DNA from: Leptodontidium sp. MPI-SDFR-AT-0119 | Lineage: Eukaryota; Ascomycota; Leotiomycetes; Helotiales; Leptodontidiaceae | DNA: 64,000 nucleotides | Assembly: GCA_020726505.1 (NCBI GenBank) | Contig: JAHLEZ010000025.1 | Span: forward strand, 372,001-436,000 | Reading direction: 5' to 3' | Shown: positions 1 through 12,018 of the stretch, one piece after another | Position numbering within the stretch: the stretch's first letter is position 1 | Layout of the letters: each line of letters begins with the position of its first letter | Position numbers and translations under genes: made by a program | Notes under the pieces: generated by a model | Told to the model about the DNA's origin: nothing | Database searches by the model: none | Seen by the model: only the letters and a program-made list of their open reading frames with translations

Positions 1-2552
1 TTGAAAAAGGGTATTGTACTTTTTATCAACGAAGCTGTCGAAATGATTCCAAAGGGCATTGTGAAGCGGGCAAATATTCTGCTAGTTAGCTCTGTAGCAT
101 ATGCTTGGGCAAGTCCAGACACTATTTCATGAGACGCTACCGGAATCAAGGTCACAGAGTTGGTTCCTATTTGCGTAGCGGGCCCAGAGTCTGTGAACTG
201 AAACACAGCCGTTACCGGTGGTACTGGATCTGGTGTAGTCACAGGCTCCCATTGAACTTGTGGCAAGGCAAAAGCCCGCAGTTGATTTGCAGCGGTTCGC
301 ATATAGAGATGAGCCACTGTTGGTTGAGGCTGCTGGGGCAAATCGGGATTGAATGCTGAGATTGAGACTCCAAATTGTGAGTTGTTACTAGAAATGTCAA
401 GCATTGTTGGACCTAAGCTGATGACCGGTTGCACAATTTCATCGGCATTTAAGTGACCCAGAAGAGAATTTTCCTCACTCGGTGATGTCGGCAAAGCGGC
501 CTGCATTGTTGCACTTGATGTTGCTGGTGTTAACGCTTGCAAGCGGTTCAGAGTACCATTTGGTAACGTGACATCAATAGTCATCGGTGCGTTGACTTCC
601 CATGCCCCTGTGAACACAAGGTCTCCAATTATAGAGTTGTCGATCGCTTGTCCGTATTGAATATTTGTCACATAAGGGTCGGGCAGAAATGGAAGCACAT
701 ATCTCAGATTCGAGAAGAGTCGATAGTTCCCGGATATGAGAGTACTATTCTGCAGGGTGCCTTGGATTGCGAGGCTACTTGGTGCATCTCCCTTCAAGAA
801 GAGGTTCTTCAGAGCGTAGGACTGAAAGTACGAGCCAGATGCCGGTGGTACAGTAGAATCAGCCGTAATATCCACCTCAGCGGTTGTAATAGCTAATCCA
901 CCGACTTTTGTGATGACGAGAGCTCCGATTCCTGCAAGGGTGGATCCTTCACCTCTTACGTTGCGCGGCTGATTCAAAGAGGCGGTCATTGAGGAATAAG
1001 CTGTCCAACTATCTGTTCCATTAGGAAGACTTGTATACTGGAAAGCAGAGCCACCCCTCATGACCACAGAGCTGCTCTGTGGTAAGTTCACGATGCATTT
1101 CGGAAGCTTGAGGTTGAGGCCAGTGATGAGAAGCTCTGTGATACCAGCAACAAGCGTGCATGGTCCGCAATTGATGAGGCCCGAGCCTGAATAAATAGTT
1201 AACACACGATTAAAAAGAGGTGGTACATAACGAGAATGGTGGAGAGGCACGTCAGCTTAGGGCAATCACTTTTGCCATTCCGTTCCTTAGAAGAAAATAT
1301 AATCTAAGCTCTCTAGGTTTGCAATTAAGTTTCTTCACGCTTTGACAAACCTTACTTTCACCGAAAAGAACTAGGCAAAGGGATGGCCTCGAGGCCGTAT
1401 GGTAGAGAGATTATGACAATTGTTTCATTGACTGATTAAGACGAGGGGTGAAAGAGAGAAAGCAAATTATACGTACTGAGCATTGAATCTGACAAAGTAG
1501 CTTGAAGGCCAGTTTTAAGATACAAAGCCAGGCTGCCCGGACTAGAAGCTTCGGTTACAGTGCTTGGGTTAGTAGATTGCACGTCTGGCACCCATGCGCC
1601 GTTGTTGATCCCAATGCTGGCTAACGCAGACGAAAACTGGAGGAATTCTCTCTGTCCATTTATAATTTTCAGTGTTGATAGGCTTATGGCTCCCACGAAG
1701 ACCACTTTCCCAAGATCTGCATCCCATGATGCGTTAGGATTTGCGAAGGTAAAACCGATGGATGAGCCGAATACACCTAGATTTGCGATGCCGGCATTTT
1801 GGAGATGGGCTCCCGTATTATCGAAAATGAATGTCATAGTGGCTGGAGACTGAAGCGTTATTCCACTTGGAGGTTTTCCGGAATTGCCTTCAACACCTCG
1901 AGTTAGCATAACCTTTCGATGCCTTGCCTTGGGAGGACGTTTCGTCAGAAGCTAACAAAGTGAGACGTTCGTTTCATACCAAACTTCAAATTAACGGTCA
2001 TGACCACATTTGGGCCAAGAACAATTAGACTGGCAGCCGTGTTAACATTGCCATTGAAGGTGACATTCCCGCCTGAAATATATGAATATTAGCAATCAAT
2101 CTGCTCCAAATTATGTCTGCAAGGGTGATTTAGGTTTTATTTGTTGATAATATCGCAAATGCAATAGGTAAAAATGAATCTACAACTTGAATCTGAGAGT
2201 ACATACCAGTGATACTTAATGCCACGAACGTGTTCGCAGCACTAGATGTCGTTGGGACAAATTGTTGAGCTGGTATCCAAACGCTGCCTGCGCTCAGTGT
2301 CAGCGCATTTGCTGAACTCGTTCCACTGTCTAGGTAGAGGATTGGTGAGCCTCCCCTGGTAATGGTGATCATCGTGTGCGCCATATCTTGTGGGTGTATC
2401 ACTTCCAAGTACGTTTTGTCAGCAGATGAGAAAACGTAAATCGTTATGTCAAGCCCGAATTCTGCTGGCTTGAAATGAGGCACTGAAGTTGAAACGAGTT
2501 CTTCACAAACAGATCTCTCGCGGCCAAGAAAAAGGTAGGAATGAGATGGTCA
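1..2552 (-). CDS. large uncharacterised protein, 3' part of a multi-exon gene (runs off window start)
   Basis: I do not recognise the family. Reading on the minus strand, exons at about 2207-2500, 1980-2072, 1477-1896 and 1-1186 join in one frame through GT-AG introns (donors GTATGT, GTATGA, GTACGT; the acceptor at 1897-1898 is a weaker GAG). The frame continues past base 1, so the C-terminus is missing. The product is rich in G, N, S, T and V with short alternating strands and many NxT/S sites, which suggests an all-beta and perhaps secreted or surface protein; that is inference. The 5' end is unclear: the frame is open up to a TGA at 2550-2552, and an ATG in the same frame lies at 2612, so either a further intron or a stop separates them. 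It is transcribed divergently from the equally unknown gene starting at 3027, about 0.5 kb away. Confidence 0.72.
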
Positions 2553-2673
2553 GGGATATTTTGATGAATGTATCAGTCTTGACGGAACGAGGAACAGCGG
2601 AGTTGATCTCATGATCCACTCCAAGGTAGCCAAGGGTGAAGAAAATTTGCGTCTCTTTCGAGGGAATAATCGT

Positions 2674-2847
2674 ACGATAGTGGGAGGTTCATGCGAGTGG
2701 ATGCCTCCGTCACACAACACTGTATTGTGGCTTCTCAGCCCTTCAGCTCGTCGTCACCGAACGATAGTCGTTGGTTCATGTGAGTGGACGCCCCCGTCAC
2801 AAAACACTGTATTGTGGCTTCTCAGCCCTTCAGCTCGTCGTTACCTC
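2674..2847. repeat. 87-bp tandem duplication in the divergent intergenic region
   Basis: Two adjacent copies of an 87-bp unit (2674-2760 and 2761-2847) begin ACGATAGT and share the core CACTGTATTGTGGCTTCTCA. They differ at only a handful of positions. The unit lies between the two divergent genes, where both promoters must be. A plus-strand ORF (2611-3042) runs through both copies because 87 is a multiple of three, but nothing else supports it as coding. Confidence 0.85.
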
Positions 2848-3026
2848 CGAAAGTTGTCTCATCACCCCCTCCATCACCGATTTGAACATTTCCCCGCCTT
2901 CGGCAAGGGCACTCTTCGAAAAACAGTGTTGTTGAAATTCTCGCAAGTTAACGTTTCGACAGTTACTAATAAAACGTACAACTTCTCTCTGGACGTTGCT
3001 GCATCGCTCGTGAAGTTAACTTTAAG

Positions 3027-6000
3027 ATGGGCACCCCAATAGATATTGCCATACTACCGTATCTGCAGGCATGGAGGTCCAATACAACATCCTCGTTCCT
3101 CGATATTAGACTGCTCTCAACACCACGTGGAAGTCCTGTGGATCCTCTTGATGGAGCCACAGGAGTGAGTTTCGCAGCAGCGGACTTCAAGCTAGAAGTC
3201 CATGTTCTACCCAGCGACGACCTTCCAACATTGACGGGGACTCCACTACTTACTATCGTCTCACCAGCTCTACCTAATTCTCTTGCCCTCTTTAAAGAGC
3301 TCGCCAATCAGTTGGCGGCTAAAGGTCTCTCAATCGGTGCGTATCTACTTCTACCTTCAAGTATCTAAGTCATTTTCCACTGACAACACGATCCAGATCC
3401 AAACCCGCCAAAAGCCCAACGCCCTCCAGGATCTCTGGTGAGAAAGTTTTTGCCTCCATCCTACCAAAATGCTGTCAATTATGTTCCTGGCAAGGCCAAC
3501 AATCTCGTCACTACCGGTTCTGACTACTGCTGCGCGTTGAAAATGAACGGAATCGGAAGTTCGTACACGCCACTTGATCCGCCATCCTCGAAGATTGCAT
3601 GGGGGCAAGTCATTGCGAACTTGTTACGGACTCCAATTCTGGCCGAGGCAGCTGGTCTTGTACGACCACTCTCCATCCAGATCGCTGACCCCACGCTTGT
3701 CAAAAACGGAGGCTTCTTGTTCATAACTTTGGGCACTGGAAGTCCAAAGACTGGCGCAATGAAAATATACGCTACCCGCTTTCCCTCATTGCTTCCTGGA
3801 AAGTCGAGGAAACTATATTCGCCCGTCTTCTTCCCCGTGCTTGCGAGTCCAGCACCAGGGAACTATGTGAAGATGTTCGCAGAGATCGAAGATTATGACG
3901 ATGGGTGGGCCAAGGCTGTGCATTGTACGCAGCCAGAGCAGCTCAATCGAGTCAAGCAGGATGTCAGCAATGATATTCGCCCAGTCAAGGAAATGGGGAT
4001 CGAGCTGGGCTGGGACGACGAGCAAGTGACTATCTGGACTAACCGTCAACTGGCGGATACTGGACCTGACGCAGCTTTGGATGTCCCACCTGGGACTGCT
4101 GGATACGCCGTAGATGTTCGGCAAGAAGGTACAACGAACTGGTACGTTATGATTCGCGACTGTATATCTATATCCTGCCCGTTTGAAGCTTGATTCATTG
4201 AGCATGGTTACTGACATCAATTCGTGGCAGGCACTCATTGGTGACTGCTGAAGGAAAGTTCGTCCTAGGAATTATTGACTTGGGTGGTGGAGTTCGTCAA
4301 ATGGAACTGCCGGTTCCCATCAACCCAGTCAGACCATTTGCAGAGAAGAATCGGGGTATATCAACTGGCGGTACATTCTGGCTGCCCATCTACTACACTC
4401 GCTGGACTGGTCCGGCTTTGGTCCTTGATGATGAGTTGGCAGTGATCCTTGCTGGAGGAAAAGCTGTTGCAGCAGGCAATTTGAAAGCGACGAATCCAGG
4501 AGCAACTCTGACCTACGGTAAAAGCTACGATTTCCAGGTCCGCTTCATGGACCACACTGGAGGAGGTCCACAAACAAATGACCCGCATATCACTCCTGGA
4601 CCAAGTCCTATCGCAACTCAGCTTTTTAAACGATTCATTGTACCGCTTGCGCCAACAATAGCGAGTACTGTGCCAGCAAAGCCTGCCTTGTTCAGTCCAT
4701 TCACGGCCATCACACAAATCTCGGTCAACAGGCCACTACTTCAATATCCAGCGGTTGTATGTACTGGAAAATATACCAATGCCCAAAATCTGCTAAAACA
4801 AGATGTCCAGATAGCTGCTGCAGCTGGTCGAGAGCCTGGACTTCCTGACCCAGATGTTGATCGACTTGTTATCACTGTAGAGGCAGAGAGCTTTCCGCAC
4901 GATCCTCTGGCCACCGATGGATCATTCCAGCCAATTTTCGTTACCACGAGACCATTCCCGACTGATCCGACCTTCCAAAAACCACTTCTCTTAGACATCC
5001 AGTGGCAAGACCAAGCTAATGTCGCCACTCACCGAGCAGGTGCTGAATCACAGACATCTGGACCACTAACGCTGCCAACGGCAAGAACACTTCGAATAAG
5101 GATTGCTGCGACTTGTACATTCAACAACGGCTATTTTGGAGATCAAGATGTTTGCACTGGGCCTTCTATATACGTGACGGCAAGAAAGGACTCAACCGAT
5201 GAAAGGAATTTGTTCACTCACCTGCTACCCAGCGAGCAATTCAGCGCATACTTCTTACAGCCAGATGTGCCATCGAATCAAGCAGCTCCAGTTCCAGCAC
5301 CAAACAATACAGGTAACCCGGCCGCACTGCTGTTGCCCACAGCTTCATCAATTGCTGCGGTGGCCCCTTCAGACATTGCGTCGCGATTTGCAGCGGCGCT
5401 GGGATTTCGTGTAGTTGGTTCGACTATGAAACCCCAGACAGGAAATCGAGTTGTCTTTGGCTGTGCCTCCGGTCTACGGGGGATCATTGCACCTGATGGA
5501 TCCAGTATTACTTTCGGAACGAAAATCGACTTAGGACTTCGCTGGTTAACAGTTCTCCGATTACTCGTGACTCGTGACTGGACCTGGGATGGATTCCAGC
5601 CGCAAGCCATAAGCATTTCGCGAGATGGAAACAATGTGGGAACAATCAAATTTCCACGTGTTGCCAGTCAAGATGCCATATCTGCAGCCAGTGCTGGGGG
5701 TGTGGATCCACGTGCAACTACTGAAATCGTCTTCATTGATTCAATCAACCCTCTCCCACCTCCAGGAACATTCCCACAGACGTTAAATCCCAAGTATGTG
5801 GTGACACCGATGTTTCAAGGCAGTCCAACAGCAGACCCTCCATTTACAATCTCCATTGAACTACCAGTCACGACTCCGCCAAGTCAAGTGCCCACTCTGG
5901 CATCTGCTGGAATTGCTATGGCACCATACGTTCGTGATCAAGCACCGAATTATACCTTCTCCGAGCCACGCCAGAAGCTTATTTGGCTAGAGTTCACCTC

Positions 6001-6908
6001 TCCGCTAGCAGACCCTCATGATGCCTATTTCGCACGCGTGCTACGCAATGTTCCAGATCCTCTCCTTGGTGTCAGCGAGGTAGAGCTGCAACCGTTACCA
6101 GGACTGCCAATTGATCCTGAGCTGGTCCGTCAGATCGTTCAGGGTGAAGCAAATGACTCTGCCGGTCTAAATGCCATGACGCAACTGATTCCTTCCGACG
6201 AAACACCAACAACTCGATTTGCACTCCCGCTTCCTGTCGATACAAGCTCTCCAGAGCTGTTTGGATTCTGGACGTATGAGCTTCGAGTCGGCCACACCAA
6301 CAAGATCTGGTCCACTGCACAAGGTCGATTTGGCTCGCCTCTATTAGTCAATGGCATTCAACATCCGCCTCCGCAACTGACCGTCAAGGTTCAACAAACG
6401 ACAAGCGGAATCACTACCTCTGCTCCTCATGCTGTCTCCTCATTCCGCGGGTCAGTGGTAGCCTTTGCCTTTCCAAGGACAACTTTATGGTTCATGATCT
6501 ATGTCCAAGCAACGCAGGTATGTAGCTTATCCTACTCTCGACAGTTGACGATACATACCTTGTGACACACTATGGAAGATGCTTATACTGACTCTGAGGT
6601 GTCAGGTCGATGGTGCCGATTCCAGGAACATCCTGCTGCTTCCTCCAGTGCAGGGAAAGATTCCAGCCCGTGGAAGAGAGAGACGACCGCTATTTTCGGA
6701 TTCTTGGGCCAGTGCGGTATTTGACAACACGAGGATTTTAAGTGCGCTTGCCGGGTTCGGATTCGATTCTCATGCTAAACTTAGTGTGATGGCTGTTGAG
6801 ATGACAGCGAGTGGCACTACTCCAATTATCGATCCCCTGGCGGCAGATTTGGGGAGGCAAAGGATTTTGAGGACGAGTGGACTTACTGCAGTACCACAAA
6901 GATGTTGA
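3027..6908 (+). CDS. uncharacterised 1214-residue protein, four exons
   Basis: Exons 3027-3336, 3397-4141, 4231-6517 and 6606-6908 join in frame with clean splice sites (GTGCGT, GTACGT, GTATGT donors; CAG acceptors) to give about 1214 residues. ATG 3027 is followed by G, and no upstream in-frame ATG is needed. I do not recognise the family. The product is Pro/Thr-rich with repeated beta-like stretches and few cysteines; it has no obvious signal peptide and no membrane span. The last exon ends with a compact segment containing ADLGRQRILRTSGL. Codon choice and intron structure look like an ordinary fungal gene and the frame is intact throughout, so it is probably functional. It is divergent from the unknown gene at 1-2552, and the pair may act together (inference from layout only). 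Confidence 0.82.
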
Positions 6909-6959
6909 GGGATATTCCACTGAATTATTATAATCAGGACTAATACAAGTAAGTATAGT

Positions 6960-9900
6960 GGGAGTATAATGTCATTCTATGCCTACCTCTTGCCTTAGCA
7001 AGCTCATTTCTTTTATAATATATCTATTTACGGAACTAGCGCGAACAATATATTTTAAAAGAATATTCTTTTACATAAATTATATGAAACATCCATCTTA
7101 TAACGTGGTTTATTATCGAATGGCGCATATCATCGAGTGACGCACTTTTTCCTACCTTATCACTTATAAACTTTAATACGCGTTTTCTTAACCATTAATA
7201 ATAGAAATTCAAACCTAAGAAGCGCGAGTTATTCTAGCTATTGAGACTATTCGAAGCTTTAAAAAGCTTAGTTGTTACTCTACTACAAAGATTTATAAAG
7301 TCTCTTAAACTACTCTTTAATATAAATAACTAGCTTGACTATTCGCAACGAAACTAGGCTAATCGTTAAAAATTATTCGAGTTAAAAAAAAATTGAGTGA
7401 TTATTCGACATATATTGCATTTACTAAGCGATTGTTTTACTTATATATTATAAGAATCGCGAAGTATGCTACCACGAAGCGCTTACATATTACTTCGTTA
7501 TAAATATTTTTGTATAATTATTAAGTAGATCTTATAAATATAAATTTATAATCGCGTTGGCGTTTAAATTATACTAGGAAAAGATGTAAAGGATTAGTTA
7601 GATTAGGGGAAGGAGAGAATCATATATTAGTAATGTTATATAAAAGAACAAATCGAATTATAAAAACGTAATAAAATAAGTTTAATTATAAAGTATTATA
7701 TATAAAAAACCTTTAACACACGATATATAATCTTTATTATTACTTAAACGTATTACAAATAAACTTTTTTGTTTTTATTTTAATATTATATATCTTAAGA
7801 CATTAATATTTTATAAGTTATTATTTTCTTAATAATACGTGTGTATTTTTAAACTTCTTTTAAAGATTTTCTTACGCAATTAATATAATTACGAGCGATT
7901 ATAGATTAGTAATCTCTTATTCCTTAATAATTAAGAAAAGGCCTTTAGTACTAAGAAGAACGTAACAACTTTTAACCCGCTCTTTTATTATATATTAGAT
8001 ATTATCTTTGTATTAGGCTAGGTTATACGTTACTTCAAAACTTGAATTTTTTTAAGATTTGCTTAATAAACTTTTATAAAATGCGTAAATAAAATATTAA
8101 TTTTTGATCTCATTAACAATTCTTTTTATAATTAGTTTATACTCTAATCCTTATAACTAGGTATTATTAGTACTAAAGCTTATTAAATCGTAATTAAATT
8201 ATTGTTCGGATACTAATACGGACTACTTAAAAGCTGAGGTAATATGCGAATATGCTTAGTAAAATCAATTTACAGAAAGAAAAAACGAAGAACGCGATAT
8301 ACTTATATAACCCTAAACAAGTACTTAGCCCTTCCACATTACTATATACCTAATTTAAGGCCTCGAGAAATTACTAAAGTATAATTTTCAAAAGAGCTCT
8401 AATATTATCGTCTTAAATACTACCCCCCTTGCCGTAAGTTATTAATGATTAATAGTTATATATAATCTATAATACTTTTACAAAATTATTATAATAATCT
8501 TTCGTTATACTTAAGGCATAATTAACCCCAAAACCTTAAAGCGAATAGGTTTTTTATTTAGCAAGCTTCCTAATTAAAAATCAAGTAAGACCTAAAATAA
8601 ATAAGGATTATTTTCACCTTTAAATATAATATAATTCATAACTTATTTTTTTTATAGGATTTTATAAATACGTAAAATAATATTTCATAGAGCTATTATT
8701 CGCCTTATTACTAATCCCCTCTTACGTAACTAAACTAACTTAACTTCGCTTTAATAATACTTCATAATAAGTTGTATTCGTAAATACGATTTAGCATCGC
8801 GAGAATTAATTAATCTAATTTATAAAAATATTATCAAAGCTAAAAACCGAATTTTATCTTATTTTACGTGATACACCACGCTTTATAAATATTCTCTAAC
8901 CTTATTACATTCTCGTAATATATACTTATTTAATAATATTAGTAATATATACTACTAACACAATCTTAATTATTATATCAGAAGCACTACTACTACGAAA
9001 TATATTAATAATTAAGAAATAACGAAATTATAAGATTCTTAAGGTATATATATTAAAAATCTAAAACATTACTATTAAAATGGAATTATAATCGTAACAA
9101 AATGCATTACAATTTTACGTAAGATTTATAATAAAAAAGAACTTAAGTAGTAGTAGTATTTTAGTATAATTTAATTATTACCCTTTTCCCTTAATACTTC
9201 CTTATTTTTCCTTTTACATAAAATAATCTTAATTCTTATTTTCCATTTTTAATAAGATTTTTGCATGAATGAAATTCAAGTAGTAAGCTTAATAATTCAT
9301 AGTACGTAAACGTAAGCGCAAATATACTAATAAGTACAAACAATGTCTTAAACTAAATAAACGTTAATTAAATCATAGCTAAAAATTAATTATAGGATTC
9401 ATTTAAGGCTAAGATACTAAAGTTCTAGCGGGCAAATAATAATATTAAGCAACCAAATAACTTAGTAGATTTTGGATAACCAACGAGAAAGGAAATGCAC
9501 CTAATACTTTTAGTACGCTTTATAGTTAAAGAAACACTAAGAGAGATTTATTAATATAAGTATTAGTAATATAAATATAACGTGACGAAATAAAGGAAGC
9601 GAAAATAAGAAAATTATAATACGTTAGGCTTCTAAAATCAGAATTTAAAGCTAGTAAATCCTTAAATTTACAATAATATTATTAAAGAAAAAATAATAAT
9701 AACTTACTTAATAGTCTGTCAAAGCCAGTTGCAAAGTGTAAAAAAAGGTCAAATATATAGCCTATACATTAATCAATTAAATAATTAATAACTCGTAGTC
9801 TTTTCAAAAATACCTCTAAATGTACATTAATTTACTTATAGCCTAAATAAAACCTATAAAATATATTAAGTAACAGAACTATATTAATTATTCATTTTTA

Positions 9901-10090
9901 AGAATAAGGCAAGTAATAACAGTATTAATGTGGGACCTAAACATTTGAAAATGAAGTTCAAGCGAATTAATTCATATTATGTAAATCATTAATACACCAA
10001 TAACCATTCCTAATATAATCTAAGCCTTTCCCTTCTTCTTCTCCTCTAATGCGCTATAAATAATCTCCTTAAGATAGCATTTAAATTTAG
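6960..10090. other. AT-rich gene desert, RIP-like
   Basis: About 3.1 kb of very A+T-rich DNA dense in TA, TAA and ATA steps and lacking any long ORF on either strand. The switch from the gene at 6908 and back to normal composition near 10100 is abrupt. This is the composition expected of repeats mutated by RIP. I see no surviving transposase motif, terminal repeat or target duplication in it. Confidence 0.75.
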
Positions 10091-10430
10091 GGACTATCAT
10101 AGGACTAACTTACTAATGTGTTTCCGCTCCCCGAGCTCCGTTAATGTTATATTGGCAGGCGGGGATTCTTCGGTTCATCCCCTTCATAGAGCGATGTTTG
10201 GAGCTTTCCCCTTCTCTCTCTGTGTTGCCAGACAGTAGTAAGCACAGTAACCAATAATGATTTTCAGACGAGGATTTGAAAGTTCCATTTTTCCCCCATG
10301 TCATTCATCTCTCTTCGTATTCTTTCCTTCCTCCCCTCAAGTTCAATTGAAAGGCAATTGTAGTACCTTGTTCTCTACGTCGTCTCGCTTTCTCTTAGCC
10401 CCCGCTGTGTCAAACTCATCAAGAATGGTC

Positions 10431-10856
10431 CTAGTGGCGAGGACTAGCCAGGAGCAGCCGAGTCATCAAGGGCATGCTCTTCAACCCATCAATGCAGCGG
10501 CTGAAGAACAACCGGTCCAGAGCAGCACCCATTCTCCGCAGCTCGTCATATTCCCGCCCAGGCATCCGACTACAGACATAAATCTCACTAAGGTCCCTCT
10601 CCTTAAAGTCGGCCTGCCATCCCGCCCGCTTGAGCCAGTTGGTCGTCTCGTGCTTGTCCACCCCGTCAGCTAAGACTTTCTGCATCTCCTCTTGCTGACT
10701 CCTCTCGTGCGCCCACTGCTCTTTGATGTCGTTGATCAATTGGCAGTCTAGTCGGCCCCTCCCGTCCGATGCTCCTGCTCCGAACTGTAAGGGAATAAGA
10801 TCGTGTGATTGAGAAGGGCGAAAAGGAAAGAACTCTGAAACTCGGAATAGCTTCAT
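10431..10856 (-). pseudogene. fragment resembling the N-terminal region of orsD/DUF3505-type repetitive fungal proteins
   Basis: A minus-strand ORF of 141 codons contains a WLKRAGW motif, then about 30 residues later an ALDRLFF segment and RLLLAS near its end. This spacing resembles the fungal family with 'W-[IL]-[RK]-R-[TA]-GW ... VDRL ... WLRS' that spreads as multicopy genes (orsD-like, DUF3505); the assignment is from memory and tentative. Only one domain's worth of sequence is present. The frame closes right after it and reading frames on both sides do not extend it, so it is best treated as debris. Similar material occurs at 37857-40111. Confidence 0.45.
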
Positions 10857-12015
10857 ATATTTATTTCAGCTTAGGCGCACGGGCCACAGGTCTTGCACAT
10901 AAAAGGAAGAGATCCTTTGGAACTCTTCCCTCTTTGCAATCAACGTCTTTATTGAACTATGGCCTTGCTCTAGTTCTTGCAGTGACACCGCCCTTATCAG
11001 GATCTGGAGCTTGGCTTCATTAACGGCTGGGTTCCAGAGGGGGGTTCCACGCCAGTGCCCGAGAAGGTAGTTGCTATTGGGGGAGGACGTAGGCTTCTGT
11101 GCTGAAGCGCTGATGATATCCAGCGGTCGGCTCTGAAAGAGGGATGGGCACTGCGTATACTTAAGTCATGAGTCAGACCTGGAGATATCTGACGAGAGTT
11201 ATAGTTTAGACTCTACAAGAGCAACTTCTCCGGTATTCGACAGATTAGGAGTTCGACAACGAAGAGGCGTCGAGGATACAGATAGTTCCTGTGTCACATT
11301 GATATCTTCTGTCACGAGTTCGGCTACACTAGATGATCTGACCTTTCTCGATAGTCAAACAAAGCAAGATATTAGTTTTGATCTTGCAAAATACCCCGCT
11401 CTTGATATTGAGGTGCAGAGTGAGATTATTCAGAAGTTGATCCAGTGAGAGCACATCAGAAAGTACTTCTCTATTTTTATGAAGAAACTGTTTATGGAGC
11501 AGACAACAAAGATTCCGACGCCCTAAATAAGATTTTGGGCTGGCCACCACACTCACAAACATACGAGGAAGACGACGAATGTACATGGGACGAGGGGAAG
11601 AAAGAGGAGAAGACGGAGGCGTAGTTCAAAAAAGTGCGTGAGGTACTGAAAGGGAAAGAAGTGGATGGCGTTAAGAAATGGCTCACCGACAGAGGACATG
11701 TATTGTCGGAAGACAGCGATATGGCGGCAATTTCAGATCAAGCTTCGATTCACGAATTGGTTGGAATATATGAAAGGATCAGTAAAAAGTTTGGCAAGGG
11801 ACGGTAGAAGTAGCTCGTTTAGGGTCATAGCGAATAGGAACAAAATTTAATAATGTGGTGGCAAGCTTTTGCACAGTTGTCTCATTGAGTTAAACCTATA
11901 TTGAGACTCCTAAGCTTGCTACTTTAGATGCTGTCAACCAAAAGATATATCCAAGGGCTTCTTCATCTTCATACTATGGACGATCGGTAGTTCTCTTCCC
12001 TCTATTTCGATCCCC
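10857..12015. other. normal-composition stretch with broken coding fragments
   Basis: No intact gene is visible. On the plus strand about 11465-11810 reads as an acidic, Lys-rich, coding-like segment (WLTDRGHVLSEDSD) with a single TAG at about 11622. Just upstream, in another frame, about 11325-11450 contains a DLAKYPALD motif that weakly recalls the linker of fungal sphingolipid or fatty-acid desaturases. These could be exons of one decayed gene or unrelated scraps. I cannot assign either. Confidence 0.35.
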
Positions 12016-12018
12016 AGA

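Noticed and set aside
2611..3042. 143-codon plus-strand ORF across the 87-bp duplication
   Set aside because: It exists mainly because the repeat length is a multiple of three; no domain, and it overlaps the start of the well-supported gene at 3027 in another frame.
1..6908. Horizontal transfer of the divergent pair from bacteria
   Set aside because: Both genes have several ordinary fungal introns and normal composition; without a database search there is no sequence evidence for transfer.
6960..10090. AT-rich tract as mitochondrial DNA insertion or centromere
   Set aside because: No mitochondrial gene or tRNA motif, and much too short for a fungal regional centromere; RIP-mutated repeats explain it better.
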